Shown: positions 1 to 9,029, counted from the stretch's first letter. The stretch is 49,953 nucleotides of DNA from Thermoanaerobaculia bacterium (GCA_028066595.1 JALCBJ010000047.1:3282-53234), one strand, 5' to 3'. Translations and numbers: made by a program. The notes: generated by a model from the sequence alone, not told the origin.

Positions 1-1137
1 ATTGACGAGTACGACCCGATCAGCGGACGTCATCAGTCGGGGGAAGTGCTCCGAGACGAGGAATGTCCGGCTTATTTCGCTGCGGTGAGGGAGGGCAAGG
101 TCCTCGACGTCGCGGACGTGCTCGACGATCGAAGGACCGTGGAGCTGGCCATTCGGATGCGGCCCCGAAGGGTTGCATCGCTGCTCCAGGGTCCGGTACG
201 CGTCGGCGGCCGGGTCGTCGGCGTGTTGGTCGCGGAGGTCGTCGGAGCTTCTCGTCCCTGGCAAGCGGCGGAGATCGCCTTTGTGACGGAGGTGGCGGGC
301 ATTTTCGCTCAGACCCTGGCCTCCGATGAGCGACGGCGCCTCGAGCGTCGTCTCTTCCAAGCGCAGAAGATGGAAAGTCTGGGAATGATGGCCGGGGGCG
401 TCGCCCACGACTTCAACAACCTGTTGGTCGGGATCCTGGCCCACTCCGAGATGATGCTCGCGGAGATCAGTCGCGGGTCGCGATTGAGTAGCCGTCTCGA
501 GGCGGTTCGCGACCAAGCGGTGCGTGCCTCGGAGCTGTGCAGTCAGATGCTGGCCTGCACCGGAAAGCAGGATTTCCATCCTGAGCCCATCGACCTCTCG
601 GAGCTGGTGCGCGACGTCGTGAGATCGAGACGCGCCGCGCTACCTGCAAGTGCTCAGCTGTTGGTGGATCTGGAGCCGCTGCCACCCATACCAGTAGGTG
701 TTGCCGCGCTCAACCAGGCTCTGATCCACCTGATCGCCAATGCAGCGGAAGCACTCGAAGGTGACGGTGAGATCGTCGTTTCGACCCGCCTGGTTCATCT
801 CGACCCCGACGCCGGAATCGGTGTGCTCTCGGGAGGCGGTTGGGTGGGAGAGCCGTTACCCACGGGGCGGTACGCCAGTGTGCGGGTACTCGACGACGGC
901 TGTGGCATGGACGAGGCCACCTTGGAAAAGGTATTCGACCCGTTCTATTCGACCAAGTTCGTCGGCCGCGGTCTCGGGCTCGCATCGGTTATGGGTACCG
1001 CGCGCAGCCATGACGGTGGAGTCCGTCTGCGTTCGAAACCGGGACGGGGAACCTGCATCGACTTGTTGCTGCCGCTCGGATCCTCTGCGTCGGTAGAGAC
1101 CAACGGCCGGGGAGCGAGCTTCAGTCCGGCTCGTTGA
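1..1137 (+). CDS. GAF/sensor histidine kinase, C-terminal part (5' end outside window)
   Basis: The frame is open from base 1, so the N-terminus lies upstream of the window; 378 codons are visible. The first ~110 residues look like the end of a GAF-type sensor domain (GGRVVGVLVAE, then an alpha helix leading to the kinase). The dimerisation/phosphoacceptor box reads GGVAHDFNNLL, with the histidine codon at 406-408; HDFNNLL is typical of hybrid-type histidine kinases. The ATPase domain shows an N box (LIANAAEAL), a G1 box (DDGCGM), an F box (FDPFYSTK) and a G2 box (GRGLGLASV). No receiver domain or membrane segment is present in the visible part. No response regulator gene follows. The input signal cannot be told from this fragment. 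Confidence 0.9.
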   Translation: MDEYDPISGRHQSGEVLRDEECPAYFAAVREGKVLDVADVLDDRRTVELAIRMRPRRVASLLQGPVRVGGRVVGVLVAEVVGASRPWQAAEIAFVTEVAGIFAQTLASDERRRLERRLFQAQKMESLGMMAGGVAHDFNNLLVGILAHSEMMLAEISRGSRLSSRLEAVRDQAVRASELCSQMLACTGKQDFHPEPIDLSELVRDVVRSRRAALPASAQLLVDLEPLPPIPVGVAALNQALIHLIANAAEALEGDGEIVVSTRLVHLDPDAGIGVLSGGGWVGEPLPTGRYASVRVLDDGCGMDEATLEKVFDPFYSTKFVGRGLGLASVMGTARSHDGGVRLRSKPGRGTCIDLLLPLGSSASVETNGRGASFSPAR

Positions 1138-1360
1138 CCGTCGAGTCTCAGGGAATCGTCGGCGCCGAGGCTTCGGGGTATTTGGAAGCCGATCCCCATG
1201 TCGCATCGCATTCGTGGTTCGATAGGTAGCGATGCTGGTGCGATGGGTTCCCGAGGTCCGATGAAAGAGAAGGCGTGCGAGCTCGTTAGACGACAGGACG
1301 AGTACAGTGAGACGGATCGAAGGAGATGCCGAGAGTAGAACTCCGGCACCATACCGAACG

Positions 1361-3781
1361 ATGAACCAGCCATCTGTAGACGATTCGACCATGGAGCCAG
1401 ACGGCTTCCGGCTCGGTGCACTGCATCCTCAGCTGGCCTTCCGTCTGGCACTCCGGCAGATGCAGCGCGCTCCGGGCTCGATGCTCTATGCGGCGCTGAC
1501 ATTGGCAATCGGCTTCGGTGCTGCGATCGCCATCTATTCAGTACAGAGAGGCTTTCAAGCGCCTATCCCGGTCCCGGATGGCGAGCAGGTGCACCAGGTT
1601 CGGCTCGAAGACCCGGAACACGGCCGATCCGCCATCTCCACGGCTGATCTCGAAGCCTGGCGTCGCGACGGCCAGACCCTCGAAACGCTCGGAGCGTTCA
1701 CAACTTTCAGATCTGCCGTGATGACCTCGGGGCGTGCCACTCGCCTGGCTCAGGGAGTGGCGATCACCCGCGAGGGGCTCGAGCTTCTGAGGGTCCAACC
1801 ACAGATCGGTCGGTTGCCCGCCGATCAGACCTCGGTCTTGATCAGTCATCGGCTGTGGCGCGACTGGCTCGGCGGTCGTGACGACGTCCTGGGCATCACG
1901 CTACGAGTCGCCGACGTTCAGCACACGGTCGCTGGAGTCATGCCTCCGGGATTCCGATTCCCCTTTCACCACGATCTGTGGCAAGTGCGTCGAGCCGATG
2001 ATCCCGAGTGGAGCGGACTCGAGGTCTTTGGACGGCTGAAAGACGGCACTACGCGGGTGCGGGCGGGGGAGGAGCTGACCGCCATCTTGACGGCACGCCG
2101 GCTCGGGGCGTCGGGTGGTGAGAGCACCGCAGTCGCCTATGTACACGGATTCACCGAGAAACGCGGGGAGGGCGGCGAAGTCACCATGTTGTTCGGTCTC
2201 CTGCTCATGGTTCTGGCTTTGGTGCTGGTGTCCTGCTCCAACGTCTCGAACCTGTTCTTGGAGCGTTCGGCGGCGCGGGCGCGCAGCCTGTCGGTACATC
2301 AGGCGGTGGGCGCGGCTCCAGGCCAGATCGTCCTCCAGATCTTCACGGAGGCGTTGTTGGTAGCGACCCTGGGGGTGGTCTTGGGTGCCTGCGTCGCCGC
2401 GGGTATCGTCGCCTTCGTCGAGGGAACGCTGGCAGACCACTGGGGTTATTTCTGGATGCGGGTGGAGCTCGATCCGTCGGCTCTGTTCTTGGCTGCGGGG
2501 CTGGCCATCGCCACGGCCCTTGTTTCCGGCACGCTGCCTGCGCTGCAGGCTTTGCGCCGTGACCTGGCCGAACCGCTGAAACAAGAAACCAAGTCGGGGC
2601 GCCATACCCGGAGGACCTGGGTGTCGTGGACGCTGATGACCGGCCAGGTAGCTTTTTCTTGCATCGGGGTCATCGCGTCGGTGCTGATGGGTTTGGGCCT
2701 CCTCGAGAGCCGTAGGGTCTCGGAGGGCTTCCCGGTGGATGAGGTGCTGTGGACGTCGGTCAGCTTCGAAGGCACACGATTCGAATCCGCGGAGCCACGC
2801 CGGTCCTATCGGCAGGCGCTCCTGAGCCGGTTGGCGGAGGACCCGTCCGTGCGGCGGGCTTCTCTGAGCTCCGCGCTTCCCGGCCTCTACTCGCCTTTCC
2901 GCAAGGTGACCCGGGCAGGTCGTCCGCTCGAGGAGCACGTTCGGCCGGTGGCCGTGGCGGCTGCCTCGCCGGGGTTCTTCGACGTGTACCAGCTCGAGAT
3001 GTTGGAGGGCCGTGGATTTCTCGCGGCGGAGAGCTCCGAGGCCGTCGCCGTCGTGAGCCGAGACTTCGTGCAGAACCGTCTGGACGGCGAGCCCGCGGTC
3101 GGCTCGATGATCGACCTACACGGCGGGGGCGAGGCGCGTAGCGCTCGTATCGTGGGCGTGGTCTCGAACCTCGTCATCTACGACCGTGACCACGGCAGGA
3201 GGCGCGACGCCGTCTATGTGCCTCTCGGGTTTTACGATCCCGATCAGGTCTACCTCTCGGTCCGCTTCGGAGACCAGCGTGCTCCGGCCGGCGCGGCGCT
3301 GGAGAAGGCCGCATATGGTGCCGCGGCTGACGTCCCGATCGGCGAGATCCAGTCGATGCGAGAGATCTTGGCCTACGTGCGTCAGTTCATGGAGACCCTG
3401 GGCACTCTCGCGTTACTCGGTGGTCTCGGAGCCGTCGTGGTCGTCACCATCGGACTCTATGGACTCGTGTCGTTCGATGTGCGCCGTCGGCTGCCCGAAT
3501 TTGCGCTGCGCCTGGCCCTCGGTGCGGGTACCCGCCGGGTCCTTCTCGGAGTCTTGCGCAAGGGACTTCTGCTGGTCCTCCCGGGAATCCTGTTGGGGCT
3601 CGGGGCCATGTACCTGATCGCACCGCTTCTCGGCATTTTCCTTGGAGGCTCCGAGGCCCACGATCCGCGGGTCTTTGGCGGAGCCGTCGCAGTCTACGGG
3701 CTCATCGTGTTGGTGGCGGCCGGGATCCCAGCTCGTCGGGCCGCGTTCTGCAGCCCTGTGGAGATTCTGCGAGAGGAGTGA
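1361..3781 (+). CDS. ADOP-family orphan MacB/FtsX-type ABC permease
   Basis: About 806 residues with the ADOP layout: an N-terminal membrane helix in the motif LALRQMQRAPGSM...LTLAIGFGAAIAIYSV, a periplasmic MacB-type core (GVMPPGFRFPF near residue 195), a first FtsX domain with three helices around residues 270-410, a second periplasmic core, and a C-terminal FtsX domain ending in IPARRAAFCSPVEILREE. Such proteins are FtsX/MacB permease duplications usually encoded without their own ATPase, and none is adjacent here. Members are abundant in Acidobacteriota; substrates are unknown. Start is uncertain: ATG 1361 and ATG 1391 lack a clear ribosome site, and GTG 1307 is also in frame. The sequence matches the second ADOP gene at 18699 in architecture but is clearly divergent from it. 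Confidence 0.88.
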   Translation: MNQPSVDDSTMEPDGFRLGALHPQLAFRLALRQMQRAPGSMLYAALTLAIGFGAAIAIYSVQRGFQAPIPVPDGEQVHQVRLEDPEHGRSAISTADLEAWRRDGQTLETLGAFTTFRSAVMTSGRATRLAQGVAITREGLELLRVQPQIGRLPADQTSVLISHRLWRDWLGGRDDVLGITLRVADVQHTVAGVMPPGFRFPFHHDLWQVRRADDPEWSGLEVFGRLKDGTTRVRAGEELTAILTARRLGASGGESTAVAYVHGFTEKRGEGGEVTMLFGLLLMVLALVLVSCSNVSNLFLERSAARARSLSVHQAVGAAPGQIVLQIFTEALLVATLGVVLGACVAAGIVAFVEGTLADHWGYFWMRVELDPSALFLAAGLAIATALVSGTLPALQALRRDLAEPLKQETKSGRHTRRTWVSWTLMTGQVAFSCIGVIASVLMGLGLLESRRVSEGFPVDEVLWTSVSFEGTRFESAEPRRSYRQALLSRLAEDPSVRRASLSSALPGLYSPFRKVTRAGRPLEEHVRPVAVAAASPGFFDVYQLEMLEGRGFLAAESSEAVAVVSRDFVQNRLDGEPAVGSMIDLHGGGEARSARIVGVVSNLVIYDRDHGRRRDAVYVPLGFYDPDQVYLSVRFGDQRAPAGAALEKAAYGAAADVPIGEIQSMREILAYVRQFMETLGTLALLGGLGAVVVVTIGLYGLVSFDVRRRLPEFALRLALGAGTRRVLLGVLRKGLLLVLPGILLGLGAMYLIAPLLGIFLGGSEAHDPRVFGGAVAVYGLIVLVAAGIPARRAAFCSPVEILREE

Positions 3782-3852
3782 TCGGGGTGCGGTTGCGGTC
3801 TATTCATCGACGCCGGCGACAGTACTCTGGGTCCGATAGGGCACGGGTCGTC

Positions 3853-3858
3853 TAAGAT
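3853..3858 (+). promoter_or_regulatory. Candidate -10 box (TAAGAT) for a near-leaderless transcript
   Basis: TAAGAT lies nine bases before the ATG at 3868. If it is a sigma-70-type -10 box, transcription would start within a few bases of the start codon. No good -35 box is visible 17 bases upstream. Similar boxes precede the genes at 27645 and 35957. Confidence 0.3.
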
Positions 3859-3867
3859 TCGGGAGTC

Positions 3868-5148
3868 ATGACCGGTGTCAACTACATCGCACTCGCCATA
3901 CCGGTTTTCTTTGCTCTGATCGGCGTCGAGTGGCTGATCGCCCGCTGGCAGCGTCGGAAGGTCTACCGGCTGAACGACTCTCTCTCCGACCTGCACACCG
4001 GCATCCTGCAGCAAACGCTCGGCGTTTTCACCAAGACCGTGGTCTTCGGCGTCTACGTGCTGCTGTTCCAGACCATCCGGTTGGCGGAGATTCCTGCCAC
4101 AGGGTGGGCGTGGGTGGCCTGCTTCCTCCTGGTAGATCACCAGTACTACTGGTTTCATCGCATCAGCCACGAGTCGAATCTGCCTTGGGGTGCCCACATC
4201 GTTCATCACAGCTCGGAGGAATTCAATCTGGCCGTAGCCTTGAGGCAGGGCGCTTTCCAGCCCCTCTTCAGCTGGGTCTTCTATCTACCTCTTGCTTGGC
4301 TCGGCTTCAATCCGCTGATGTTCCTCGCGTGTTCCAGCTTCAACACGCTCTATCAGTTCTGGATTCACACACGACTCATCGACCGGCTCGGACCCTCCGA
4401 ATGGATCTTCAACACTCCGTCGCATCATCGGGTACATCACGGTTGCGACGAGAAGTACCTCGACAAGAACTACGCTGGTACTTTGATCGTCTGGGACCGT
4501 CTCTACGGCTCGTTTCAGCCCGAGGAAGAAGAACCTACCTACGGCATCACCAAGCCGCTCGCCAGCTGGAATCCGCTGTGGGCCAACGTCCACTACTACT
4601 CCGATCTGGCCCACTTGGCGCGCCGAGCGCCCAACTGGCGGGAGCGCCTGAAGGTTTGGTTCATGCCTCCGGCATGGAAACCCGAGTGGGCCCCGGAGGG
4701 CCCTGGCGCCCGGCCGGAGGTATCGCCACTGAGTCACGGTGCAGCGGGAAAATATGACGCCCGTGCGCCGCGAGGCCTGGTGTCCTACATCATGGCCCAG
4801 TTCGTCTTCACCAACCTGTTGACCGTGGGGCTCCTCTTTCTAGGAGACCGGCTGTCGGTCTGGCAACAGGTCGGTATCGGATTGCTCATCGTCTGGTCCT
4901 GTGCCGATCTCGGTGGCATGTTCGAGGCCCGTAGCTGGGTTCTGCTTTCCGAACCTCTTCGTTTGGCAGCGGTAGCTTTGTCGGCCGTCGGCCTTTGCCA
5001 GATTCTTGGACCGCCGGGGGAAGCGACGATATGGGCAACGGTGGCTGGAAGCACGATCTACTTTGGCGCCTTCACGGCTTGGTTTCTCAGCTATCGCTCG
5101 TGTTTCCGCGGCCGCGAAGACGCGACCACCAGCCTCGAGGCCGCTTGA
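3868..5148 (+). CDS. Sterol desaturase / fatty acid hydroxylase family membrane protein
   Basis: A 426-residue integral membrane protein of the fatty acid hydroxylase superfamily, whose members use a histidine-bound di-iron centre to hydroxylate or desaturate lipids. The eight-histidine pattern is intact: HRISH (H97, H101), HIVHH (H110-H114) and SHHRVHH (H186-H191). Hydrophobic segments occur at residues 3-20, 50-70, 75-92 and 130-150, and a second cluster of hydrophobic helices fills residues ~310-410, a C-terminal extension seen in alkylglycerol-monooxygenase-like members. The real substrate (sterol, hopanoid, ether lipid or carotenoid) cannot be inferred. ATG 3868 has a GGGAG only three bases upstream and a -10-like TAAGAT at 3853-3858, so the message may be leaderless. 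Confidence 0.9.
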   Translation: MTGVNYIALAIPVFFALIGVEWLIARWQRRKVYRLNDSLSDLHTGILQQTLGVFTKTVVFGVYVLLFQTIRLAEIPATGWAWVACFLLVDHQYYWFHRISHESNLPWGAHIVHHSSEEFNLAVALRQGAFQPLFSWVFYLPLAWLGFNPLMFLACSSFNTLYQFWIHTRLIDRLGPSEWIFNTPSHHRVHHGCDEKYLDKNYAGTLIVWDRLYGSFQPEEEEPTYGITKPLASWNPLWANVHYYSDLAHLARRAPNWRERLKVWFMPPAWKPEWAPEGPGARPEVSPLSHGAAGKYDARAPRGLVSYIMAQFVFTNLLTVGLLFLGDRLSVWQQVGIGLLIVWSCADLGGMFEARSWVLLSEPLRLAAVALSAVGLCQILGPPGEATIWATVAGSTIYFGAFTAWFLSYRSCFRGREDATTSLEAA

Positions 5149-5231
5149 GTGATGGCCTGATAAGTTTTTGCTTCGACGAGCGCCCGGCGCGCCGCGATGT
5201 CGGTCCCACCGAACTCTGTCCGGAGACGAAC

Positions 5232-7529
5232 ATGCCTTTCCCCGTCCGACTATGGATGGCTCTGGCCCTTCTGGCTCTTCTCACCGCTTGTGCCGGCCAA
5301 TCCACGCAACCGACTACCCGAACCGAGATGCCCGAGAGCGAGTCCATGACCACTACACCTTCCGAGCTCATCCAGAGCGAGAACTTCGAAACGTCTCCCC
5401 CGAGTCTGGAGACTGTGACCGAGAAGGAGGCGGGGCAGGGCGCGATCGGAGCCATGGATTTCGAGAAAGGAGAGATTCCGAAGAATCCGCTGTTGCGTGA
5501 ATGGGATGGGCCTTACGGTGGCGTCCCCCATTTCGACCGGATGGATCTCGCGGACTTGGCGTCGGCGGTGGAAAAGGGGATGGCACTGCAACTCGCGGAG
5601 ATCGAAGCGATCGCCCGACACACCGAGCCGCCGACGTTCGACAACACCATCGTCGCACTGGAGCGCTCGGGGGATCCGTTGAGCAGGGCTCTGAGCTTTT
5701 TCGGCATCTGGAGCGGCAACCTGTCGACGCCGGAATTCCGTGAGATCCAGGCTGAGTTGGCACCGCGCCTTTCGCAGTTCAACAGCCGCATCATTCAAAA
5801 CGAGCAGCTCTTCGAACGCGTCGCCGCCGTCCATGGCAGCGATGAGGTCAAGGCGCTCCGCCCGGATCAACAGCGCCTCGTGCAGTTGGTGTACGACCGG
5901 TTCGCTCGCAACGGAGCCACGCTGCAGGGAGAGGCGAAAGAGCGGTATGCCGAGATCAATCTTCGACTGGCTCGATCGCATACGCAGTTCGCCAACAACG
6001 TGCTGGCCGACGAGGAAGGCTACGTCCTCTACATCGAAGAGTCTCAGGCCGCTGGTCTACCCGAGTCGTTCAAGGCCGCGGCGAGGTCCGCCGCAGAGCA
6101 GCGGGGCCACGAAGGCAAGCTCGCCGTCCTCAACACGCGCTCGTCCATGGATCCGTTTCTGACCTACTCCGACGAGCGAGCTCTGCGAGAGCAGGTCTGG
6201 CGTACGTACTACAGCCGTGGAGACAACGGCGACGAACACGACAACAACGCGATCATCGCCGAGATCCTGCAGCTACGCGACGAGCGCGTGTCGCTTCTTG
6301 GCTACGACAACTACGCTCAATGGCGCCTGGAGAACCGCATGGCCAAGAGGCCGGAGCAGGCTCTGGCTCTCATGCGCAAGGTCTGGGATGCCGCGCTTCT
6401 GCGCGTCGCCGAGGAGGTGGCAGACATGCAGGCCATCGCCGATGGCGAGGGTGCCGGCATCGAGATCCAGCCCTGGGACTATCGCTACTACGCCGAGAAG
6501 GTGCGCAAAGCACGATACGACCTCGATTCGGACGAAGTGAAGCAGTATCTGCAGCTCGACAAGCTGCGGGAAGCCATGTTCTTCGTTGCTGGCAAGCTAT
6601 TCGGTTTTCGTTTCGAACCGGTTCCCGAGGGCTCGGTGCCGGTCTACCACCCGGATGTCGGGGTGTGGGAAGTGACAGATGTCCAGTCTGGCAAGCACGT
6701 CGGACTCTGGTATCTCGATCCCTTTGCTCGCACCGGCAAACGCTCCGGGGCTTGGGCGAATCAGCTGAGGGGCTACGAGTCGTTCGACGGCGAGAAGACC
6801 GTGCTCGCCACCAACAACTCCAATTTCATCCAGGGCGCGCCGGGTGCTCCGGTGCTGGTGTCGTGGAGTGACGCCGAGACCTTCTTCCACGAGTTCGGGC
6901 ACGCCCTGCACTTCCTGTCGTCGAATGTCGTTTATCCGACCTTGGGCGGTGGCGTCCGCGACTACACGGAGTTTCAATCCCAGCTGCTGGAACGCTGGCT
7001 GCTCACCGATCCGGTGATCGAGGGCTTCTTGGTCCATCACCAGACCGGGGAGCCCATGCCCGCGGAGCTCGTGGCGAAGATCAAGAAGGCCGCGACCTTC
7101 AACCAAGGGTTCGCCACCACGGAATATCTGGCCTCGGCACTCGTCGATATGGAGTACCACACCACAGATCCGACCGGCATCGATCCAGACTCTTTCGAGC
7201 AGGAAACACTGGAACGCCTCGGCCTACCCGCCGAGATCGTCATGCGCCATCGCTCGCCTCACTTCGGACATGTGTTTTCGGGCGAAGGATACTCCGCTGG
7301 CTACTACGGCTACCTGTGGGCCGACGTCCTGACCTCGGACGCCGCCGAAGCCTTTGCCCAATCCGAGGGTGGCTTCTACGACGAGGAGTGGGCCGCCAAG
7401 CTGGTGAAGCATCTCTTCGCTCCGCGCAATTCCGTCGACCCTGCCGACGCGTACCGTGCGTTCCGCGGTCGCGATGCCGAGATCGACGCCCTGATGCGCG
7501 ATCGGGGATTTCCGGCCCCGGGAGAGTGA
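5232..7529 (+). CDS. M3 family oligopeptidase / peptidyl-dipeptidase lipoprotein
   Basis: A 765-residue zinc metallopeptidase of family M3 (Dcp/oligopeptidase A type) that would cleave short peptides. The catalytic motif HEFGH is at residues 553-557, with a downstream ligand glutamate near residue 580 (TEFQSQLLE); substrate-binding tyrosines fall in GYSAGYYGYLW near residue 690. The N-terminus carries a lipoprotein signal peptide (LALLALLTAC, lipobox cysteine near residue 16), so it is probably anchored in the periplasm rather than cytoplasmic as in E. coli. A ~65-residue Ser/Thr/Glu-rich linker follows. ATG 5232 is preceded by GGAG six bases upstream; longer in-frame readings from 4995 would overlap the previous gene and lose the signal peptide at the terminus. 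Confidence 0.93.
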   Translation: MPFPVRLWMALALLALLTACAGQSTQPTTRTEMPESESMTTTPSELIQSENFETSPPSLETVTEKEAGQGAIGAMDFEKGEIPKNPLLREWDGPYGGVPHFDRMDLADLASAVEKGMALQLAEIEAIARHTEPPTFDNTIVALERSGDPLSRALSFFGIWSGNLSTPEFREIQAELAPRLSQFNSRIIQNEQLFERVAAVHGSDEVKALRPDQQRLVQLVYDRFARNGATLQGEAKERYAEINLRLARSHTQFANNVLADEEGYVLYIEESQAAGLPESFKAAARSAAEQRGHEGKLAVLNTRSSMDPFLTYSDERALREQVWRTYYSRGDNGDEHDNNAIIAEILQLRDERVSLLGYDNYAQWRLENRMAKRPEQALALMRKVWDAALLRVAEEVADMQAIADGEGAGIEIQPWDYRYYAEKVRKARYDLDSDEVKQYLQLDKLREAMFFVAGKLFGFRFEPVPEGSVPVYHPDVGVWEVTDVQSGKHVGLWYLDPFARTGKRSGAWANQLRGYESFDGEKTVLATNNSNFIQGAPGAPVLVSWSDAETFFHEFGHALHFLSSNVVYPTLGGGVRDYTEFQSQLLERWLLTDPVIEGFLVHHQTGEPMPAELVAKIKKAATFNQGFATTEYLASALVDMEYHTTDPTGIDPDSFEQETLERLGLPAEIVMRHRSPHFGHVFSGEGYSAGYYGYLWADVLTSDAAEAFAQSEGGFYDEEWAAKLVKHLFAPRNSVDPADAYRAFRGRDAEIDALMRDRGFPAPGE

Positions 7530-7616
7530 CGTACCAGACCAACTGCGCGAACGGGCTGGTCGCCAACACAGCATGGTGATCTGTGGTGCGCTCGCTGGCT
7601 TCTCGACGTTCCGCCG

Positions 7617-7656
7617 GCCGGCAAGAGCCTCGAGCATCTCGAGGCTCTGAGCCGGC
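7617..7656. other. Strong 17-bp stem-loop in intergenic region
   Basis: Two nested perfect inverted repeats: GCCGGC (7617-7622) pairs with 7651-7656, and an 11-bp arm at 7624-7634 pairs with 7638-7648 across a 3-base loop. It follows the M3 peptidase stop by about 90 bases. No U-tract follows on either strand, so it is not a classical intrinsic terminator; it may end or stabilise the upstream message. Confidence 0.6.
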
Positions 7657-7735
7657 CCGGAGATCTCCGCCATCGACATCATCCGATAGCAGATCATTTT
7701 GCGTAGGCCTGGAGTAAGGGAGGTGTGATTCGGCG

Positions 7736-8863
7736 GTGAACCGCCGCTTCGGATCGATACACTATGCAGGTGGCAGCACAGAGACACGACACATCGACTG
7801 GGGATTTGCCGATCCCGTGCACAGCCGACGTGGTGGATTACTTTCGTCGCCACGACGAGGACGGCATGTTGTTGGCGGCGATCGCGAGGCGTTTCGGCGG
7901 TTCTATGAGCGCCACTCGGAGAAAGTGGCCGCAGCCCTCCGCCAGCTCTGTCGAGGGCAGCTGCCGGAGGATCTCTTCCAGGAGGTATTCCTCGCGGTCT
8001 GGCGCAAGGCCGGCACCTTCGATCCGTTGCGCGGTGACGTCGGCGGCTGGCTGTTCACGATCTGCCGCAACAAGGTCTACGATCAGTTTCGACGTAGCGG
8101 CCCGCCGGAGGTCGAGCTCCTGGAGATCGATTCGCCACATTTCACTCCCGACCGCACCCTTCGCCTGTCCTTGGAAGCAGTGGTGGAAGACCTCCGGCCG
8201 GGCGAGCAGGCGGCCTTGCGCATGATCTACTTCGGCGGCTTCACCTACGATCAGGCAGCGGAGCAGCTAGAGGTGCCCCTCGGTACTCTCAAGTCCAGGC
8301 TGCGATCGGCGTTGCGCAAGCTGACCCAATGCTTGGGGGGGAACGTCTTGAAACCCTCGCACGCGGCTCAGCAGCCCACGATGCATCCCTCTGCCGACTT
8401 GATAGCGGACTATGTGGCGGGACAGCTTCACCCGTATGAGCGCTGGGTGGTGGAGGCTCATCTGGAGCTCTGTCCGCTGTGCCGCGGTCTGGTTGCGGAC
8501 GAAGCGAGTTTCGGTGGTGCGTGGCTGATGGCGCAGGGCGCCTCGTCAGACTCCAAACCCGAGGACACGCAGGTTGGGCAGACCACCCGGGAAGTATCGC
8601 AGCTGTCGGCCGAGCTGTGGAGCCGCCTCGAAGGACGCCTGCGCGAGGAGACGGTGCGGCCATTCTGGCCGGAGATGCCGTTGCCCGAGACGGTACGTCG
8701 AGAGATCGAGATTGCCGCGACGGATCGAGAGTGGCGGAGAGTTGGGGACAGCACCAGTCGAGTGGTGCGAGTGCAGGCCGATCCGGAGGAGGAGATGGAG
8801 TTCTATCTCGTCCGCACGCCCCCGGGGGGAGGCTTTCCCGTCGCATCGACACCTGGGTGGTGA
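7736..8863 (+). CDS. ECF sigma factor, read through in frame into a ChrR-like anti-sigma domain (frame-disrupted locus)
   Basis: Residues ~48-200 are a clear ECF (group IV) sigma factor: region 2 (LFQEVFLAVWRKAGTFD, then GWLFTICRNKVYDQFRR) and region 4 (FGGFTYDQAAEQLEVPLGT). It would direct RNA polymerase to stress promoters. GTG 7736 has a strong Shine-Dalgarno AAGGGAGGTG (7716-7725), but the N-terminal extension in this frame is not sigma-like. The typical ECF N-terminus (DEDGMLLAAIA) is found instead in another frame starting at ATG 7764, with the switch near 7872-7890. After region 4 the frame runs on through a G7 tract (8335-8341) into a zinc anti-sigma domain, where a separate gene is usual, and ends at 8863 inside the cupin. 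The sigma identity is certain; the real protein boundaries are not. Confidence 0.75.
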   Translation: MNRRFGSIHYAGGSTETRHIDWGFADPVHSRRGGLLSSPRRGRHVVGGDREAFRRFYERHSEKVAAALRQLCRGQLPEDLFQEVFLAVWRKAGTFDPLRGDVGGWLFTICRNKVYDQFRRSGPPEVELLEIDSPHFTPDRTLRLSLEAVVEDLRPGEQAALRMIYFGGFTYDQAAEQLEVPLGTLKSRLRSALRKLTQCLGGNVLKPSHAAQQPTMHPSADLIADYVAGQLHPYERWVVEAHLELCPLCRGLVADEASFGGAWLMAQGASSDSKPEDTQVGQTTREVSQLSAELWSRLEGRLREETVRPFWPEMPLPETVRREIEIAATDREWRRVGDSTSRVVRVQADPEEEMEFYLVRTPPGGGFPVASTPGW

Positions 8864-9029
8864 GCACTTGCTGATCCTGTCCGGCAGCTCCTACGACGAC
8901 TTTGGATGGCTCCGGCCCGGCGATCTGCGGCACTATCCCTCCGGAAGCTCCCACGAGCCCGTCGTCGGGACCGAATGTGAGTGCTTTGCGGTGTCTTGCA
9001 TCCGTGGGGGGCTCGACTTCGAAGCCTGA
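8348..9029 (+). CDS. ChrR-like zinc-binding anti-sigma factor with C-terminal cupin (contains a +1 frame change)
   Basis: ChrR-type anti-sigma factors bind their ECF partner through an N-terminal zinc domain and sense singlet oxygen or peroxide through a C-terminal cupin. The zinc ligands are visible: HPSADL (His just after ATG 8381), then AHLELCPLC with one His and two Cys. The cupin begins at EEMEFYLV and its metal motif HRH...GGEHLL starts at 8844, but in the next reading frame; a one-base skip near 8819-8839 (C5G6 run or CCC-G) joins them. The cupin frame ends TGA 9027-9029. TTG 8348, preceded by a G-rich tract, is the suggested start because deletion of one G would end the sigma gene at TGA 8349-8351, giving a TTGA overlap; ATG 8381 is the alternative. 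Confidence 0.65.

Noticed and set aside
1901..2938. 345-codon open frame on the minus strand inside the first ADOP gene
   Set aside because: High-GC shadow of the real plus-strand gene; rich in Arg/Gln/Pro with no domain, and the ADOP frame has clear family motifs.
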